DNA of 64,000 bases from Telluria mixta (GCF_029223865.1 NZ_CP119520.1:2170001-2234000); one strand, 5' to 3'; counted from the stretch's first letter, positions 31,260 to 41,629 are shown. A program made the numbers and translations. The notes: generated from the letters alone by a model not told the origin.

Positions 31260-31733
31260 ATGCATCGTAAATCCATTGACGTCTGGGTCGGTCTTTTTGT
31301 CCTGTTGGGTGCGTTATCGCTCCTTTTCCTGGCACTCAAGGCCGGTAACATGAGCACGATCTCGTTCAGCAAGACGTACGCCATCACGGGCAAGTTCGAC
31401 AACATCGGCGGCCTGAAGCCGCAATCGCCCGTCAAGAGCGCGGGCGTGGTCGTGGGCCGCGTGGGCGACATCTCGTTCGACGATAAAAGCTTCCAGGCCA
31501 TCGTCCGCCTCGATCTGAATCCTGCTTACAAGTTCCCGAAGGACAGCTCCCTGAAGATCCTGACCTCGGGCCTGCTGGGTGAGCAATACATCGGCATCGA
31601 GGCCGGTGGCGACACGAACAATCTCGTCGAGGGCGACCGCATTACCCGCACGCAATCGGCCGCAGTGCTCGAAGACTTGATTAATCAATTTATCTATAGC
31701 AAGGCAGCCGAAGGAAAGGACAGTAGCAAATGA
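31260..31733 (+). CDS. mlaD: MCE-domain lipid transport protein MlaD
   Basis: A 157-residue protein with one N-terminal membrane helix (VWVGLFVLLGALSLLFLAL) and a single periplasmic MCE domain. Conserved features are FDNIGGLKPQSPVKSAGVVVG and LTSGLLGEQYIG. MlaD forms the hexameric ring of the Mla complex that passes lipid between MlaE and MlaC. The stop overlaps mlaA by 4 bp. Confidence 0.95.
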   Translation: MHRKSIDVWVGLFVLLGALSLLFLALKAGNMSTISFSKTYAITGKFDNIGGLKPQSPVKSAGVVVGRVGDISFDDKSFQAIVRLDLNPAYKFPKDSSLKILTSGLLGEQYIGIEAGGDTNNLVEGDRITRTQSAAVLEDLINQFIYSKAAEGKDSSK

Positions 31734-32635
31734 CGAACCGCAATGACTCCGCCTCGCCACGTACCCGCACTGGCCTGGCGCTGGCACTCGGTGCAGCCGT
31801 ATTGCTGAGTGGCTGTGCGACGACCGCCAACCCGAAAGACCCGTTCGAGAAGTTCAACCGTGCGATGTTCAGTTTCAACGACACGGTCGACCGCGTCGCC
31901 CTGAAGCCGGCCGCCACCGCCTACAAGAACGTCACGCCGACCTTCGTGCAAACGGGCGTGAACAATTTCTTCGGCAACTTGACCGACTTGTGGAGCTCGC
32001 TGAACAATTTTGCCCAGCTGAAAGGGCAAGATGGCTTGAACGATTTCATGCGTTTTGCCGTGAACTCCACGCTCGGTCTCGCCGGCGTGCTGGACATCGC
32101 CACCCCGGCCGGCATGCGCAAGCATAACGAAGACTTCGGCCAGACCCTGGGATATTGGGGCGTGCCGAGCGGTCCCTACTTGATGTTGCCGCTGCTGGGC
32201 CCATCTACGATCCGTGACACCGCGACCCTGCCGGCCGACTGGTGGGGTGACGCGTGGACCCACGTGAACGACGTGCCGTGGCGCACCGGCGGCATCGTCC
32301 TCCGTGCGGTCGACCAGCGCGCGAGCGTGCTGGACGCGTCGAACCTGCTGGAAGACGCCGCCCTCGACCGTTACGAATTCATCCGTGACGGCTACATGCA
32401 GCGTCGCAACAGCAAGGTGCTCGACACGGACAAGGCGCAGGAACGCGCCGACAAGGTGCACGAAAAGCTGGAAAAGGTCCAGGAAAAGGTCGAATCGAAG
32501 CTGGGCGTGAAGCTGGGCCCGAAACCGGTGCCGGAAGACGGCGCGGAAGAGCCCGCAGCGGCGCCGGCCGAGGGTTCGGCGCCCAACAATCCGCCTGTGC
32601 CGGCGCCCGTGTCATCCGAACCGGCCAGTAAGTAG
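31730..32635 (+). CDS. mlaA: Outer-membrane lipoprotein MlaA (VacJ)
   Basis: A 301-residue lipoprotein with signal peptide and lipobox LLSGC (Cys about residue 29). The MlaA core starts at NPKDPFEKFNRAMFSFND and includes the GYWGVPSGPYLMLPLLGPS segment. MlaA removes misplaced phospholipid from the outer leaflet and passes it to MlaC. The last 80 residues are a charged coiled-coil-like stretch (KAQERADKVHEKLEKVQEKVE) and a Pro/Ala/Glu-rich tail, which is longer than in E. coli MlaA. Confidence 0.95.
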   Translation: MTNRNDSASPRTRTGLALALGAAVLLSGCATTANPKDPFEKFNRAMFSFNDTVDRVALKPAATAYKNVTPTFVQTGVNNFFGNLTDLWSSLNNFAQLKGQDGLNDFMRFAVNSTLGLAGVLDIATPAGMRKHNEDFGQTLGYWGVPSGPYLMLPLLGPSTIRDTATLPADWWGDAWTHVNDVPWRTGGIVLRAVDQRASVLDASNLLEDAALDRYEFIRDGYMQRRNSKVLDTDKAQERADKVHEKLEKVQEKVESKLGVKLGPKPVPEDGAEEPAAAPAEGSAPNNPPVPAPVSSEPASK

Positions 32636-32712
32636 TTAACTACGGTACAGCCAGGCCGTCCGCGCAGCACGCGGGACCGCCCGGTCAGACCCAACCAAGA
32701 TAAAGGAAGCGT

Positions 32713-33366
32713 ATGAAGCCCATCGCAAAACTGATCGTGACCGCCGCCGCCGTGGCCATGTCCACCGCCGTTCTCGTCGCGCCGGCCCGTGCCGCCGTCG
32801 AGGCACCGGATGCCCTCGTGAAACGCGTCTCCACCGACGTCATCGAGAGCGTCAAGGCCGACAAGGACATCCAGGCCGGCAACAGCAAGAAAATCATGGA
32901 TCTGGTCAACAGCAAGATCCTGCCGTACGTCGATTCCGACAAGATGACCGCCCAGGCGGCAGGCCGCTTCTGGCGCCAGGCGACGCCGGAGCAGCAAAAG
33001 CAGCTGGCGGCAGAGTTCCGCACGCTGCTCGTGTACACCTACGCCGGTGCGCTGTCGCAGATCAAGAACGAAACCATCGAGTTCAAGCCGTTCCGCGCCG
33101 ACCCGGCCGACACGGAAGTCGAAGTGAAATCGCAGGTCAACCTGACCCGCGGCGAACCGATCACCCTGAACTACCGCCTGTCCAAGGGCCCGCAGGGCTG
33201 GAAGATCTTCGACCTGAACGTGCTGGGCGCGTGGCTGGTCGAGACTTACAAGAGCACCTTCGCGTCGGAAATCGGCAAGAACGGCATCGATGGCCTGATC
33301 AAGAAGCTGCACGACCGCAACGAGCAGCTGGCCAACAAGCCGCTGGCCAAGTCCGCGCAGAAGTAA
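32713..33366 (+). CDS. mlaC: Periplasmic phospholipid shuttle MlaC
   Basis: A 217-residue periplasmic protein with a signal peptide (cleavage probably after APARA). The Tol-tol-Ttg2 fold is shown by AAGRFWRQATPEQQKQLAAEF, LLVYTYAGALSQI and GWKIFDLNVLGAWLVETYKS. It carries lipid between MlaA and MlaFEDB. A good AAGGA site precedes the start. The C-terminal tail is rich in Lys and Ala. Confidence 0.94.
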   Translation: MKPIAKLIVTAAAVAMSTAVLVAPARAAVEAPDALVKRVSTDVIESVKADKDIQAGNSKKIMDLVNSKILPYVDSDKMTAQAAGRFWRQATPEQQKQLAAEFRTLLVYTYAGALSQIKNETIEFKPFRADPADTEVEVKSQVNLTRGEPITLNYRLSKGPQGWKIFDLNVLGAWLVETYKSTFASEIGKNGIDGLIKKLHDRNEQLANKPLAKSAQK

Positions 33367-33368
33367 GC

Positions 33369-33644
33369 ATGGCGGAAGCGAACCCCATGCTCTCGCTGGA
33401 AGCCCTGACGTTCGACAACGCACAAGCGGCGTTGGCGCAGGGCTGTGCGGCCGTGTCCGCCGGCGAAACCGAGTTCGACCTCGGCGGCGTCAAGGCCGCC
33501 GACTCCTCGGCCCTGGCCCTCATGCTGGCCTGGCAGCGCCGCGCGCAGGGGCAGGGACGCAGCCTGAAGTTCATCAATGTGCCGGCCAACGTCGATGCGT
33601 TGGCAAAGTTGTACGGCGTCGACGGGGTGTTAGGCCGCGTTTGA
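33369..33644 (+). CDS. mlaB: STAS-domain subunit MlaB
   Basis: A 91-residue STAS-domain protein, the cytoplasmic regulatory subunit of the Mla complex. The motif AADSSALALMLAWQRRAQ is the conserved helix that contacts MlaF. The ATG at 33369 is 2 bp after the mlaC stop; longer upstream reading overlaps mlaC out of frame and is rejected. A terminator follows. Confidence 0.88.
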   Translation: MAEANPMLSLEALTFDNAQAALAQGCAAVSAGETEFDLGGVKAADSSALALMLAWQRRAQGQGRSLKFINVPANVDALAKLYGVDGVLGRV

Positions 33645-33657
33645 CCGCACCTCCAAA

Positions 33658-33692
33658 AACGCCACGGCCCGGAACGCCGTGGCGTTTTCTTC
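33658..33692 (+). terminator. Rho-independent terminator after mlaFEDACB
   Basis: Perfect 11-bp stem AACGCCACGGC / GCCGTGGCGTT with a 7-nt loop followed by a T-rich tail (TTTTCTTCT). It closes the mla operon, so the ABC exporter genes that follow have their own promoter. Confidence 0.92.
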
Positions 33693-33743
33693 TATAATGG
33701 CTCGTTTCCCCCGCACGGTTCCGGTCCTTCGGATCCCCAACGC

Positions 33744-34661
33744 ATGACAGCAGCCATCCAGATCGACAGCGTCGAGAAAAGCTACAAGGGCTTCAAGGCC
33801 CTCAAGGGCGTTTCACTGAACATCGAACAAGGCGAATTCTTCGGCCTCCTCGGCCCGAATGGCGCCGGCAAGACGACCCTGATTTCGACCATCGCCGGCC
33901 TGATTCGGCCGGACGTGGGCAGCGTGCGCATCCACGGCCACGACGTCGTGCGCGATTTCCGCGACGCGCGCATGAAGCTGGGCGTCGTGCCGCAGGAACT
34001 CGTGTTCGACCCGTTCTTCACCGTGCGCGAGACCCTGCGCCTGCAGTCCGGCTACTTCGGCCTGAAGAACAACGACAAATGGATCGACGAGGTGATGGAA
34101 AACCTCGACCTCACGCCCAAGGCGGACGTCAACATGCGCGCGCTGTCCGGCGGCATGAAGCGCCGCGTGCTCGTCGCCCAGGCCCTCGTCCATAAACCGC
34201 CCGTGATCGTGCTGGACGAACCGACGGCCGGCGTCGACGTCGAGCTGCGCCAGACGCTGTGGAAGTTCATCGCGCGCCTGAACCGCGAGGGGCATACGGT
34301 CGTCCTGACGACGCACTACCTGGAAGAAGCGCAGGCCATGTGCCAGCGCGTGGCCATGCTCAAGACGGGCAACGTCGTCGCGCTCGACACCATGTCGCAG
34401 CTGCTGCGCCGCGTGTCCGGCTCGTCGCTCGTCGTGCACCTGAAGCAGGGCGGGCTGCCGGAAGGCCTGCGCCACCTGGTCGCGCACGATGAACACAACG
34501 GCGGCAACAAATACACCCTGCGCGTGAACGAATACAGCGAAGTGGAAGGCATCCTCGCGCGCCTGCGGGAATCGGGCGCCGAGATCGACGAGATGCAGTT
34601 GCAGCAGGCCGACCTGGAAGACATTTTTATCCAGATCATGGAAGGGAGCCCCGTGCGATGA
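33744..34661 (+). CDS. ABC-2 type exporter ATPase (YadG-like)
   Basis: A 305-residue ABC ATPase. Walker A is GPNGAGKTTLIS, the signature is RALSGGMKRRVLVAQALV and Walker B VIVLDEPTAGVD. The C-terminal 70 residues form a small extra domain seen in exporter ATPases. It overlaps its permease by 4 bp. YadGH-type exporters are widespread in proteobacteria beside bolA/murA genes; the substrate is unknown. Confidence 0.92.
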   Translation: MTAAIQIDSVEKSYKGFKALKGVSLNIEQGEFFGLLGPNGAGKTTLISTIAGLIRPDVGSVRIHGHDVVRDFRDARMKLGVVPQELVFDPFFTVRETLRLQSGYFGLKNNDKWIDEVMENLDLTPKADVNMRALSGGMKRRVLVAQALVHKPPVIVLDEPTAGVDVELRQTLWKFIARLNREGHTVVLTTHYLEEAQAMCQRVAMLKTGNVVALDTMSQLLRRVSGSSLVVHLKQGGLPEGLRHLVAHDEHNGGNKYTLRVNEYSEVEGILARLRESGAEIDEMQLQQADLEDIFIQIMEGSPVR

Positions 34662-35425
34662 ACGCGTTTTCCGTAGGCTTCCGCACCCTGTTTTATAAAG
34701 AAATCCTGCGCTTCTGGAAGGTCGCCACGCAGACCATCGCCGCGCCCGTCGTCAGCGCGATGCTGTATCTGCTGATCTTCGGCCACGTGCTCGACGGCCG
34801 CGTCGAGATGCTCGATGGCGTCAGCTACACGTCGTTCCTCGTCCCGGGTCTCGTGATGATGAGCGTGCTGCAGAATGCGTTCGCCAACTCGTCGTCGTCG
34901 CTGATCCAGTCGAAAATCACGGGCAACCTCGTGTTCATCCTGCTGCCGCCGCTGTCGCACGTGGAGATCCTGTCGGCGTACGTGACGGCATCCGTCGTGC
35001 GCGGGCTGGCCGTCGGCCTGGGCGTGTTCATCATCACGGCGTGGTTCGCGCACCTGTCGTTCGTCGCGCCGCTGTGGATCATCGTGTTCGCGCTGCTGGG
35101 TGCCGGCATCCTCGGCACCCTGGGCGTCATCGCCGGCATCTGGGCGGAAAAGTTCGACCAGCTGGCCGCTTTCCAGAACTTTTTGATCACGCCTGCAACA
35201 TTTTTGGCCGGTGTGTTCTATTCCATTAAGAAACTTCCGCCGTTCTGGCTTGCAGTCTCGCATTTCAACCCGTTCTTTTATATGATTGACGGGTTCCGCT
35301 ATGGTTTCTTTGGCCAGTCCGACGTGTCGCCCTGGACCAGCCTGGCAATCGTCGCCGTCTTCTTCGTGGCCTTGGCCGCTATCGCAATCAATCTGCTTCG
35401 CCGCGGCTACAAGCTGCGTCACTGA
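34658..35425 (+). CDS. ABC-2 type exporter permease (YadH-like)
   Basis: A 255-residue membrane protein with six hydrophobic segments, for example VSAMLYLLIFGHVL and IIVFALLGAGILGTLGVIAG. The motif FYMIDGFRYGFFG near residue 210 is typical of ABC-2 permeases. It forms a transporter with the upstream ATPase, with which it shares an ATGA overlap. Confidence 0.92.
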   Translation: MNAFSVGFRTLFYKEILRFWKVATQTIAAPVVSAMLYLLIFGHVLDGRVEMLDGVSYTSFLVPGLVMMSVLQNAFANSSSSLIQSKITGNLVFILLPPLSHVEILSAYVTASVVRGLAVGLGVFIITAWFAHLSFVAPLWIIVFALLGAGILGTLGVIAGIWAEKFDQLAAFQNFLITPATFLAGVFYSIKKLPPFWLAVSHFNPFFYMIDGFRYGFFGQSDVSPWTSLAIVAVFFVALAAIAINLLRRGYKLRH

Positions 35426-35431
35426 CAAAAC

Positions 35432-35668
35432 ATGGTTACTACACCCGAACTGATCCACGGCTACATCCAAAAGGGCCTGGAGTGCACCCACCTGGAAGTG
35501 GAGGGCGATGGCCAGCATTTCAGCGCCGTCATCGTCTCGCCCGCGTTTGCCGGCAAGAGCCGCATCCAGCGCCACCAGATCGTCTACGCCGCTTTGGGCG
35601 ACCGCATGCGTGAAGAGATCCACGCTTTGTCGATGAAGACGCTCACCCCGGAAGAGTACCAAGGATAA
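35432..35668 (+). CDS. BolA-family protein (IbaG-like)
   Basis: A 78-residue BolA-like protein. The core is GDGQHFSAVIVSPAFAGKSRIQRHQIVYAALGDRM, with the conserved RxxRHQxVYxAL segment. BolA proteins pair with monothiol glutaredoxins such as GrxD (7.0-7.3 kb) on [2Fe-2S] clusters. It precedes murA by 3 bp, as in other beta- and gammaproteobacteria where ibaG neighbours murA. Confidence 0.9.
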   Translation: MVTTPELIHGYIQKGLECTHLEVEGDGQHFSAVIVSPAFAGKSRIQRHQIVYAALGDRMREEIHALSMKTLTPEEYQG

Positions 35669-35671
35669 TCA

Positions 35672-36922
35672 ATGGACAAGCTCCAGATCGTCGGCGGCAA
35701 GCGCCTGAACGGTGACATCCCCATCTCGGGCGCCAAGAACGCGGCGCTCCCGATCCTGTGCGCGGGCCTGCTGACGGCCGGCGACCTCGCCCTGTCGAAC
35801 GTGCCGCGCCTGCACGACGTGCGCACGATGCTGCGCCTGCTCGAACAGACCGGCCTGAAGGTCACGCAGGACGACGAGAACGTCGTGCTGAACGGCTCCG
35901 CCATCAACACCCTCGTCGCACCGTACGAACTGGTGAAGACGATGCGCGCATCGATTCTCGTGCTGGGCCCGATGCTGGCGCGCTTCGGCGAAGCCAAGGT
36001 GTCGCTGCCGGGCGGCTGCGCGATCGGTTCGCGTCCCGTCGACCAGCACATCAAGGGCCTGCGCCAGATGGGCGCCGACATCACGATCGAGGGCGGCTAC
36101 ATCTACGCGAAAGCGGCCCGCCTGAAGGGCGCCCGCATCCACACGGACATGATCACCGTGACGGGCACCGAGAACCTCCTGATGGCCGCCACGCTGGCCG
36201 AGGGCGAGACGATCCTGGAAAACGCCGCGCGCGAACCGGAAGTGACGGACCTCGCGAACATGCTCGTCGCGATGGGCGCCAGGATCGACGGCATCGGCAC
36301 CGACCGCCTCGTGATCCAGGGCGTCGACAGCCTGCACGGCACCGAACACGCGGTGATCTCCGACCGCATCGAAGCGGCGACGTTCCTGTGCGCCGTGGCG
36401 GCGACGGGCGGCGACATCCGCATCACCCGCACCCGCACGGACATCTTCGACGCGGGCATCGACAAGCTGCGCGAGATGGGCGTCGCCTTGAGCATCGAAG
36501 GCGACAGCATCCGTGCGCGCATGGACGGCCGCCCGCGGCCGGTGTCGTTCCGTACCACGGAATACCCAGGCTTCCCGACCGACATGCAGGCCCAGTTCAT
36601 GGCCGTGAACACGATCGCGAACGGATCGAGCAAGGTCACCGAAACCATTTTCGAAAACCGCTTCATGCACGTGCAGGAAATGAACCGCCTGGGCGCGCAG
36701 ATCTCCACCGAGGGCAACACGGCCTTCATCAAGGGCGTCGACCGCCTCGTCGGCGCGCCCGTGATGGCGACCGACCTGCGCGCCTCGGCCTCCCTCGTGA
36801 TCGCCGGCCTGGCCGCCGAGGGCACGACCCTCGTCGACCGCATCTATCACCTCGATCGCGGCTACGACCGGATGGAAGCGAAGCTGTCGGCGGTTGGGGC
36901 GGATATCGTACGCATCAGATAA
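35672..36922 (+). CDS. murA: UDP-N-acetylglucosamine 1-carboxyvinyltransferase
   Basis: The 416-residue first committed enzyme of peptidoglycan synthesis, adding enolpyruvate to UDP-GlcNAc. The start [29 protein letters not shown] is diagnostic. The phosphoenolpyruvate-reactive Cys is in [15 protein letters not shown] (about residue 116), the target of fosfomycin in sensitive enzymes. AAGGA precedes the ATG. A REP pair separates it from hisG. Confidence 0.97.
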   Translation: MDKLQIVGGKRLNGDIPISGAKNAALPILCAGLLTAGDLALSNVPRLHDVRTMLRLLEQTGLKVTQDDENVVLNGSAINTLVAPYELVKTMRASILVLGPMLARFGEAKVSLPGGCAIGSRPVDQHIKGLRQMGADITIEGGYIYAKAARLKGARIHTDMITVTGTENLLMAATLAEGETILENAAREPEVTDLANMLVAMGARIDGIGTDRLVIQGVDSLHGTEHAVISDRIEAATFLCAVAATGGDIRITRTRTDIFDAGIDKLREMGVALSIEGDSIRARMDGRPRPVSFRTTEYPGFPTDMQAQFMAVNTIANGSSKVTETIFENRFMHVQEMNRLGAQISTEGNTAFIKGVDRLVGAPVMATDLRASASLVIAGLAAEGTTLVDRIYHLDRGYDRMEAKLSAVGADIVRIR

Positions 36923-36956
36923 AGATAAGACCAGGGACGACCGCGCTCCCAACCAA

Positions 36957-37043
36957 CGTCGTCCCCGCGCAGGCGGGGACCCAAGTTGCCGGCGTTTCGA
37001 CGACGCTCGCAAAATTGGATCCCCGCCTCCGCGGGGATGACGG
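36957..37043. repeat. REP pair (BIME-like), subfamily B, between murA and hisG
   Basis: Two palindromes, CCCCGC-GCAG-GCGGGG type and CCCCGC-CTCC-GCGGGG type, in inverse order with outer CGTCGTCCCCGC and GCGGGGATGACG. The spacer holds CCCAAGTTGC and GCAAAATTGG, which pair with each other. The unit at 43.1 kb has the same CCCAA/AAAATT spacer, which differs from that of the 18.6 and 46.8 kb units. Confidence 0.85.
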
Positions 37044-37079
37044 TTTCGAGGTGCGGGGCCCTAAAACCAAACTAGTCAA

Positions 37080-37754
37080 ATGAACGACACTACTCGGGAC
37101 AGCTCGCAGCTGATCCTCGCCCTCTCGAAGGGCCGCATCTTCGAAGACACGCTGCCGCTGCTGTCCGCGGCCGGCATCGAGGTGCTGGAAAATCCGGAAA
37201 CCTCGCGCAAGCTGATCCTCGCCACCAACGATCCCGGCATCCGCGTGCTGATCGTGCGCGCCAGCGACGTGCCGACCTATGTCCAGCATGGCGCCGCCGA
37301 CTTCGGCGTGGCCGGCAAGGACGTGCTGCTCGAGCATGGCGGCGAAGGGCTGTACCAGCCGATCGACCTGCGCATCGCCTGCTGCCGCATGTCCGTGGCC
37401 GCCAACGCCGGCTTCGACTACGACAACGCCGTGCGCCAGGGCGCGCGCCTGCGCGTGGCCACCAAGTTCGTGCACACGGCGCGCGAGCACTTCGCCAAGA
37501 AGGGCGTGCACGTCGACCTGATCAAACTGTATGGTTCGATGGAGCTGGCGCCGCTGGTCGGCCTGTCCGACGCCATCGTCGACGTCGTGTCGACGGGTGG
37601 CACGCTGCGCGCCAACAACCTGGTCGAAGTCGAAAAGATCATGGAGATCTCGTCGCGCCTCGTCGTCAACCAGGCCGCGCTGAAACTGAAGCGCGAGCGC
37701 CTGCAACCGATCATCGACGCGTTCGAACGCGCGTCCAAGCAGCAGAAGTGCTAA
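37080..37754 (+). CDS. hisG: ATP phosphoribosyltransferase, short form (HisG-S)
   Basis: The 224-residue short form of the first histidine-pathway enzyme, lacking the C-terminal regulatory domain. Motifs: [18 protein letters not shown] and [18 protein letters not shown] (PRPP loop). Short HisG needs the HisRS-like subunit HisZ for activity and feedback control; hisZ is not in this window. It starts right after a REP pair and lacks an obvious ribosome site. It is the first gene of the his cluster. Confidence 0.95.
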   Translation: MNDTTRDSSQLILALSKGRIFEDTLPLLSAAGIEVLENPETSRKLILATNDPGIRVLIVRASDVPTYVQHGAADFGVAGKDVLLEHGGEGLYQPIDLRIACCRMSVAANAGFDYDNAVRQGARLRVATKFVHTAREHFAKKGVHVDLIKLYGSMELAPLVGLSDAIVDVVSTGGTLRANNLVEVEKIMEISSRLVVNQAALKLKRERLQPIIDAFERASKQQKC

Positions 37755-37759
37755 CGACC

Positions 37760-39094
37760 ATGTCCATCACGATCCGCAAACTCGATTCCACCGCCGCCGG
37801 CTTCCAGCAGACTCTCAACACGCTGCTCGCGTTCGAAGCCGAGACCGACGACGCCATCGAATCCGCCGTCGCGAAGATCCTCGCCGACGTGAAGGCGCGC
37901 GGCGACGCCGCCGTGCTGGAATACACGAACAAATTCGACCGCATCCCGAACGGCGGCGCCACCAGCATGGCCGCGCTCGACGTCGGCCAGGCCGAGCTGG
38001 ATGAAGCACTGGCGTCGCTGCCGGAATCGCAACGCGCCGCGCTGCGCACGGCCGCCGAGCGCATCCGCGTGTTCCACGAACGCCAGAAGCAGGAACTGAA
38101 CGGCTTTACGTACACGGAGCCTGACGGCACCGTGCTGGGCCAGCGCGTCACGCCGCTGGACCGCGTGGGCATCTATGTCCCGGGCGGCAAGGCCGCGTAT
38201 CCGTCGTCCGTGCTGATGAACGCGATCCCGGCGCAAGTCGCGGGCGTGAAGGAAATCGTGATGGTCGTGCCGACGCCGGACGGCGTCAAGAACCGCATGG
38301 TGCTGGCCGCCGCGGCGATCGCCGGCGTCACCCGCGTGATCACGATCGGCGGCGCGCAAGCCGTCGGCGCGCTCGCCTACGGCACCGCGACGATCCCTCC
38401 GGTCGATAAAATTGTCGGCCCGGGCAACGCGTACGTCGCCGCCGCCAAGCGCCGCGTGTTCGGCACGGTCGGTATCGACATGATCGCGGGCCCGTCGGAA
38501 ATCCTCGTGCTGTGCGACGGCACGACGGACCCGGACTGGGTCGCGATGGACCTGTTTTCGCAGGCCGAGCACGACGAACTGGCGCAGGCCATCCTGCTGT
38601 GCCCCGACGCCGGCTACATCGCGCAGGTCGAGGCGAGCATTCATAAACTGCTGCCGACGATGCCGCGCAAGGACACCATCGCCACGTCGATGACGGACCG
38701 CGGGGCACTCATCAAGGTGCGTGACATGGATGAAGCGTGCGCGATCGCCAACGCCATCGCGGCCGAGCACCTTGAGATTTCCGCCGAGGAGCCGCAGCAG
38801 TGGGCCGACAAGATCCGCCACGCGGGCGCGATGTTCCTGGGCCGCTTCTCGTCCGAATCGCTGGGCGATTATTGCTGCGGCCCGAACCACGTGCTGCCGA
38901 CGTCGCGCACGGCGCGCTTCTCGTCGCCGCTGGGCGTGTACGATTTCCAGAAGCGCTCGTCGATCCTGTTCGTGTCGCAGGCCGGCGCGCAAACGCTGGG
39001 CAAGGTCGCGGCCGAACTCGCGTACGGCGAGGGCCTGCAGGCACACGCGCGCAGCGCAGAGCTCAGGATCGAAGGGAAGAGCCAAGAATCATGA
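37760..39094 (+). CDS. hisD: Histidinol dehydrogenase
   Basis: The 444-residue zinc enzyme that oxidises histidinol to histidine in two NAD-dependent steps. Motifs: [46 protein letters not shown] and [21 protein letters not shown]. The ATG at 37760 fits the family (MSITIRKLD) rather than the open frame from 37748. The stop overlaps the start of the DNA methyltransferase gene by 4 bp (ATGA), not hisC. Confidence 0.96.
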   Translation: MSITIRKLDSTAAGFQQTLNTLLAFEAETDDAIESAVAKILADVKARGDAAVLEYTNKFDRIPNGGATSMAALDVGQAELDEALASLPESQRAALRTAAERIRVFHERQKQELNGFTYTEPDGTVLGQRVTPLDRVGIYVPGGKAAYPSSVLMNAIPAQVAGVKEIVMVVPTPDGVKNRMVLAAAAIAGVTRVITIGGAQAVGALAYGTATIPPVDKIVGPGNAYVAAAKRRVFGTVGIDMIAGPSEILVLCDGTTDPDWVAMDLFSQAEHDELAQAILLCPDAGYIAQVEASIHKLLPTMPRKDTIATSMTDRGALIKVRDMDEACAIANAIAAEHLEISAEEPQQWADKIRHAGAMFLGRFSSESLGDYCCGPNHVLPTSRTARFSSPLGVYDFQKRSSILFVSQAGAQTLGKVAAELAYGEGLQAHARSAELRIEGKSQES

Positions 39095-39912
39095 CGGCCT
39101 GGCGCGATCAGGTCTTCTGCGAGGATGCGCTCGAAGGCATGGCGCGCATCCCCGACGGCAGTATCGACCTGATCCTGACGGACCCGCCGTACAATCTCGG
39201 CAAGGATTACGGCAACGGCTCGGACCAGCAGAGCGTGGAGGATTACCTCGCGTGGACCGAGCGCTGGATCGATTGTGCCCTGCCGAAGCTGAAGGACAAC
39301 GGCAGCCTGTACATCTTTCTCACGTGGCGCTTCGCGCCCGAGATCTTCGTCATGCTCAAGCGGCGCATGACGATGATGAACGAGATCATCTGGGACCGCC
39401 GCGTTCCCTCGATGGGGGGCAGCACCAGGAGCTTCAGCTCGGTGCACGACACCATCGGCTTCTTCGTGAAGCGCAAGGATTATTATTTCGACTTGGACTC
39501 CGTGCGTATCCCGTACGACGCCGAGACGAAGAAGGCGCGATCGCGCTCGATCTTCGTGGGCGCCAAGTGGCTGGAAGTGGGTTACAACCCGAAGGACCTG
39601 TGGAGCGTGTCGCGCCTGCATCGCGAACATGCGGAACGGGTCGACCATCCGACCCAGAAACCGCTCGAGATCATCGAGCGCATGGTCAAGGCGTCCTGCC
39701 CGCCGGGCGGCGTCGTGCTCGACCCGTTCATGGGCAGCGGCACGACGGCGCTCGCAGCAAAGCGCCTCGGCCGGCATTTCACCGGTTTCGAACTGAACCC
39801 CGCCTACTGTGCGACCATCGCGGAACGCTTGTCCGCCCCCGCGCAGCCGGCCACCAAGAAACGCAAGGGCGTCCGAGCGGACGCCACCATCGAAGGAGTG
39901 AACCAGGAATGA
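39091..39912 (+). CDS. DNA methyltransferase (amino-methylating, beta-class order) inside the his operon
   Basis: A 273-residue S-adenosylmethionine-dependent DNA methyltransferase. The catalytic motif IV, DPPY, is at residues 31-34 ([10 protein letters not shown]) and the AdoMet motif [10 protein letters not shown], at 211-219. Motif IV precedes motif I, as in beta-class N6-adenine or N4-cytosine enzymes such as YhdJ, CcrM and RsrI relatives. [13 protein letters not shown] and [11 protein letters not shown] are also typical. It overlaps hisD by 4 bp and hisC by 4 bp, so it is translationally linked to both. No restriction gene is near, so it is an orphan enzyme. The recognition sequence cannot be deduced. 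Confidence 0.92.
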   Translation: MTAWRDQVFCEDALEGMARIPDGSIDLILTDPPYNLGKDYGNGSDQQSVEDYLAWTERWIDCALPKLKDNGSLYIFLTWRFAPEIFVMLKRRMTMMNEIIWDRRVPSMGGSTRSFSSVHDTIGFFVKRKDYYFDLDSVRIPYDAETKKARSRSIFVGAKWLEVGYNPKDLWSVSRLHREHAERVDHPTQKPLEIIERMVKASCPPGGVVLDPFMGSGTTALAAKRLGRHFTGFELNPAYCATIAERLSAPAQPATKKRKGVRADATIEGVNQE

Positions 39913-41003
39913 CCAGCATCGACAACCTCATCGCCAACACGATCCGCGAGGACGTCCGTGCCGGGTACAGCTACAACGTGCCGGATTCGAGCGGCTACAT
40001 CAAGCTGGACGCGATGGAAAACCCGTACCAGCTCCCGGACACGCTGCGTGCCGAGCTGGCCCAGCGCCTGGCGGACGCCGTCCTGAACCGCTATCCGGTG
40101 CCGTCGTATGCCGGCATCAAGGAACGCATCCGCGCGAAGCTGGGTGTGCCGGCCGGGTTCGACGTCATCCTCGGCAACGGCTCCGACGAGATCATCTCGA
40201 TCCTGTGCACCGCCACCGCACGGCAGGACAAGCGTGCCGTCGTGCTCGCGCCGATCCCGGCATTCGTGATGTTCCAGCGCTCCGCCCAGTTCGCGGGCAT
40301 GGACTTCGTCGGCGTGCCGCTGAAGGCCGACTTCTCGCTGGACCGTGCCGCCATGCTGGCCGCGATCGCCGAGCACAAGCCGGCCCTCGTGTTCCTGGCG
40401 TACCCGAACAACCCGACCGGCAACCTGTACGACGAGGCCGACATGGTCGCGATCATCGAGGCGCTGGGAGAAAACGGCATCGCCGTGGCCGACGAGGCCT
40501 ATCACCCGTTCGCGCGCACGAGCTTCATGGACAAGCTGCCGCAGTATCCGAACCTCGTCGTGATGCGCACGCTGTCCAAGCTGGGCCTGGCCGGCATCCG
40601 CCTGGGTTACCTGGCCGCAGCGCCCGCGCTGCTGGAACAGTTCGACAAGGTGCGCCCGCCGTACAACGTCAACGTATTGACGCAGGTGGCCGCCGAATTC
40701 GCGCTCGACCACGTGGAAGTCCTGGACGAGCAGGCCGCCCGCCTGAACGAGGCGCGCACGGAACTGGCCGCCGCCATGGCCGCGCTGCCGGGCGTGACGG
40801 TGTTCCCGTCGAGCGCCAATTTCATTACCTTGCGCGTGCCGGACGCGGAAAAGACCTGCGCTAAACTGTTCGCAGAACGGGTATTGATTAAAAATTTGAG
40901 TAGAATGCATGAATTGCTGGCCAATTGCATCCGTGTTACGGTCAGCACCCCGGAAGAAAACTCCGTATTCCTGAATGCCCTGAAGGCTTCGCTGCAAGCC
41001 TGA
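39909..41003 (+). CDS. hisC: Histidinol-phosphate aminotransferase
   Basis: The 364-residue PLP enzyme that makes histidinol phosphate from imidazole-acetol phosphate. Motifs: [11 protein letters not shown] at the N-terminus, [23 protein letters not shown], and the PLP lysine in [15 protein letters not shown]. The start ATG at 39909 overlaps the methyltransferase stop. The longer open frame from 38721 runs through hisD and the methyltransferase out of frame and is not coding. Confidence 0.96.
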   Translation: MTSIDNLIANTIREDVRAGYSYNVPDSSGYIKLDAMENPYQLPDTLRAELAQRLADAVLNRYPVPSYAGIKERIRAKLGVPAGFDVILGNGSDEIISILCTATARQDKRAVVLAPIPAFVMFQRSAQFAGMDFVGVPLKADFSLDRAAMLAAIAEHKPALVFLAYPNNPTGNLYDEADMVAIIEALGENGIAVADEAYHPFARTSFMDKLPQYPNLVVMRTLSKLGLAGIRLGYLAAAPALLEQFDKVRPPYNVNVLTQVAAEFALDHVEVLDEQAARLNEARTELAAAMAALPGVTVFPSSANFITLRVPDAEKTCAKLFAERVLIKNLSRMHELLANCIRVTVSTPEENSVFLNALKASLQA

Positions 41004-41023
41004 ACACCGCCGAGCACCTAGCA

Positions 41024-41614
41024 ATGACCCGCACCGCAGAAATCACGCGCAATACGAGCGAAACGCAGATCCGCGTCGCGCTCAACCTGGACGGCACCGG
41101 CCGCCAGAAACTCAATACCGGGGTGCCGTTCCTCGACCACATGCTGGACCAGATCGCGCGCCACGGCCTGATCGACCTGGAGGTCGAGGCCGTCGGCGAC
41201 CTGCACATCGACGATCACCACACCGTCGAGGACACGGGCATCACGCTGGGCATGGCGGTGGCCAAGGCCATCGGCGACAAGAAGGGCATCCGCCGCTACG
41301 GCCATGCGTACGTCCCGCTGGACGAGGCGCTGTCGCGCGTCGTGATCGACTTTTCCGGCCGCCCGGGCCTGGAATGGCATGTGCCGTTCACCCGCGCGAC
41401 CATCGGCCGCTTCGATGTCGATCTCACCATCGAGTTCTTCCGCGGCTTCGTCAACCACGCCGGTGTGACGCTGCACGTGGATAACCTGCGCGGCGTGAAC
41501 GCGCACCACCAGTGCGAGACCGTCTTCAAGGCCTTCGGCCGCGCGCTGCGCATGGCGTCCGAGCTGGATGCGCGCGCCGCGGGTACGATTCCGTCCACCA
41601 AGGGCAGCCTGTAA
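41024..41614 (+). CDS. hisB: Imidazoleglycerol-phosphate dehydratase
   Basis: The 196-residue monofunctional HisB. Metal-binding His motifs are visible as [37 protein letters not shown] and [17 protein letters not shown]. It lacks the phosphatase half found in enterobacterial HisB. It starts 20 bp after hisC; codons before 41024 belong to another frame. Confidence 0.96.
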   Translation: MTRTAEITRNTSETQIRVALNLDGTGRQKLNTGVPFLDHMLDQIARHGLIDLEVEAVGDLHIDDHHTVEDTGITLGMAVAKAIGDKKGIRRYGHAYVPLDEALSRVVIDFSGRPGLEWHVPFTRATIGRFDVDLTIEFFRGFVNHAGVTLHVDNLRGVNAHHQCETVFKAFGRALRMASELDARAAGTIPSTKGSL

Positions 41615-41629
41615 CGCACGGATTCCAGA

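Noticed and set aside
38721..41003. 760-codon frame running through hisD end, methyltransferase and hisC
   Set aside because: Only the last 364 codons (hisC) are coding; the upstream part is out of frame with hisD and the methyltransferase, so it is not a fusion protein.
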